64,000 nucleotides of DNA from Myxococcota bacterium. GTDB taxonomy: Bacteria; Myxococcota_A; UBA796; JAFGLY01. The translations under genes and the position numbers were made by a program. The notes under the pieces were generated by a model that did not search any database, was not told the origin of the DNA, and saw only the letters and a list, made by a program, of their open reading frames with translations. Shown one piece after another: positions 62,990 to 64,000 of the stretch. Positions within the stretch are counted from its first letter, which is position 1. Each line of letters opens with the position of its first letter. The DNA is taken from assembly GCA_024276675.1 (NCBI GenBank), contig JAJRWT010000027.1:391950-455949 (forward strand), given 5' to 3'.

Positions 62990-63021
62990 CCACTGCCAGG
63001 GCGCCAACAGGTGCTGCCGTA

Positions 63022-64000
63022 TCAAAAAGCCAGGAGAGTTCCCGCCGAGGCCTGCCACAGGAAACCACCACTCTCGATTCCTTCTTCCACCAACTCCAGG
63101 TCCTTTCCGTAAAGGTAGCCCAGGGCCGCGTTGAGGTTGAGACCAAAGGTGTCGGATAGCATCAAGTCGAATCCAGGCCGCGCTCTGATGCCGGTACCGA
63201 ACTTGGTGGGAGACGTGGCGTAGATGATGGGAGTGAACTCAGCCCCGATATAGGGTTGAAAATCCCGGGAGGTTGGCTGGTAGCGAAGGCCGAGCGAGAA
63301 GGCCAACATGTTGTTCCAGCGCTCACAGCCGTCCAGCCCGTCCTCGGGATCACACAGTTCTTCGGGGAAATGCCTGTTTACGCTGAATGCTTCCAGCCCT
63401 CCGGAAACCTTTACGTTACTGCTCACTGAATACGCCAACTCCCCCCCCCAGGTAACGAACTGCAAGGCGAAGTAGCCGCTTGTCCCCACCCTGGCGTAGA
63501 TGGCCACGTTGTCGTTCCGGGAAGCACCGCTGGACAAACCGCGTTCGACGCGAGGGCCTTCCAGGTTCTTGCTGCTGCGATAGTCATCGGCATGAGAACT
63601 CCTGCCAGAACGACTGCCGTGCGTGTCCACGTCCAGGTCTTCGGCATAACGGAAACTGGAAGTGTTGCCTGTGGGCTCGTCCAGATCTACGTAACGAGAA
63701 GAATAGGAATCATCGGCCAGCGAGTCGTTTTCTTCGTCGAAGCTGAAGGAACCTGGAAGGATGTCCTGGTCGTCATCGGCGGGTTCAACGGATATCAGGC
63801 TGGCGGCAGGAGCGAATTCGATGTCGATGTCGTCGCTGTTCACGGGAGCGAACTGGATGTCGTCCAGGTCAATTTCAGCCCTTGCCGCCTCTTCCTCGGC
63901 CTGACGGCGTGCTTCTTCCTCGGCCTGACGGCGTGCTTCTTCCTCGGCCTGACGGCGTGCTTCTTCCTCGGCCTGACGGCGTGCTTCTTCCTCGGCCTGA
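63022..64000 (-). CDS. Outer-membrane protein with coiled-coil repeat region, 5' end missing
   Basis: The frame runs off the window end; at least 325 residues are seen. From the window edge inward, the sequence has an Arg/Glu/Ala heptad-like array (AEEEARRQ repeated), then two FAP phrases (DDIQFAP and DIEFAP), an acidic Ser/Asp-rich linker, and a C-terminal beta-barrel-like domain (FALQFVTWGGELAYSV, RYQPTSRDFQPYIGAEFTP) ending in Phe (SAGTLLAF). The internal GTG at 63843 is not the real start. It is probably an outer-membrane barrel joined to a periplasmic coiled coil. Confidence 0.65.
   Translation of the reverse strand, partial: QAEEEARRQAEEEARRQAEEEARRQAEEEARRQAEEEAARAEIDLDDIQFAPVNSDDIDIEFAPAASLISVEPADDDQDILPGSFSFDEENDSLADDSYSSRYVDLDEPTGNTSSFRYAEDLDVDTHGSRSGRSSHADDYRSSKNLEGPRVERGLSSGASRNDNVAIYARVGTSGYFALQFVTWGGELAYSVSSNVKVSGGLEAFSVNRHFPEELCDPEDGLDGCERWNNMLAFSLGLRYQPTSRDFQPYIGAEFTPIIYATSPTKFGTGIRARPGFDLMLSDTFGLNLNAALGYLYGKDLELVEEGIESGGFLWQASAGTLLAF
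63887..64000. repeat. 24-base tandem repeat encoding AEEEARRQ
   Basis: Units start at 63887, 63911, 63935, 63959 and 63983 (the last cut by the window end). Copies 2-4 are identical at all 24 bases; copy 1 has one change. Translated on the minus strand each unit gives the eight residues AEEEARRQ, a charged helical repeat. The array continues beyond the window and its copy number may vary. Confidence 0.9.

Overview
The window is a GC-rich chromosomal segment of a Gram-negative bacterium. The best fit is a deltaproteobacterial or Myxococcota-type lineage (inference). The grounds are lipoproteins built from MopE-type metal-binding motifs and FG-GAP repeats, a PilZ megaprotein, peroxisome-like multifunctional lipid enzymes, PlsB, outer-membrane barrels, and frequent GTG and TTG starts behind clear Shine-Dalgarno sequences. 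I see no rRNA, tRNA, CRISPR array, prophage or transposase gene.

Layout. 0.1-4 kb: small envelope proteins and secreted lipoproteins. 4-8 kb: a ferredoxin-flavoprotein of the geranylgeranyl reductase type, a small conserved protein, and an asparagine-synthase homologue that lacks the glutaminase cysteine. 8-16.6 kb: one 2,844-residue lipoprotein in which four seven-repeat FG-GAP propellers alternate with blocks of MopE motifs. 16.8-25.3 kb: a lipid-metabolism cluster on the minus strand (hydratase-SDR-SCP2 protein, HMG-CoA-synthase-like-DUF35-SDR-SCP2 fusion, SCP-x-type thiolase, outer-membrane protein), with a divergent class III CoA-transferase. 25.3-28.7 kb: thioredoxin-fold protein, RarA and a DUF481-like barrel. 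28.9-30.5 kb: a HipBA toxin-antitoxin pair with a candidate operator. 30.8-35.4 kb: a 1,082-residue PilZ-PilZ-hydrolase-methyltransferase fusion, divergent from a metallo-beta-lactamase-fold protein. 35.4-42.9 kb: MutS2, then a fadN-fadA-tyrS run behind a FadR-like palindrome. 42.9-51.5 kb: ATPase/TPR protein, envelope proteins, DoxX, a MITE-like palindrome, an aldehyde-dehydrogenase homologue without catalytic residues, cystathionine beta-synthase and a mini MopE lipoprotein. 51.6-59.3 kb: PlsB and a small membrane protein, a secreted protease-like/TPR protein, enolase and a membrane-anchored protein. 59.4-64 kb: a fused HyuA-HyuB hydantoinase/oxoprolinase and a partial outer-membrane protein with a repeat-encoded coiled coil.

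Themes. Acyl-lipid metabolism recurs: the SCP2 cluster, fadN-fadA, plsB, the ferredoxin-flavoprotein and the LuxD-like domain of the PilZ fusion. The most unusual items are the PilZ fusion, the synthase-like/DUF35/SDR/SCP2 fusion with its duplicated SDR-SCP2 partner, the four-propeller lipoprotein, and a family of palindromic elements seen at three sites, two of them directly at gene stop codons. All assignments come from reading translations and motifs; no database search was run.
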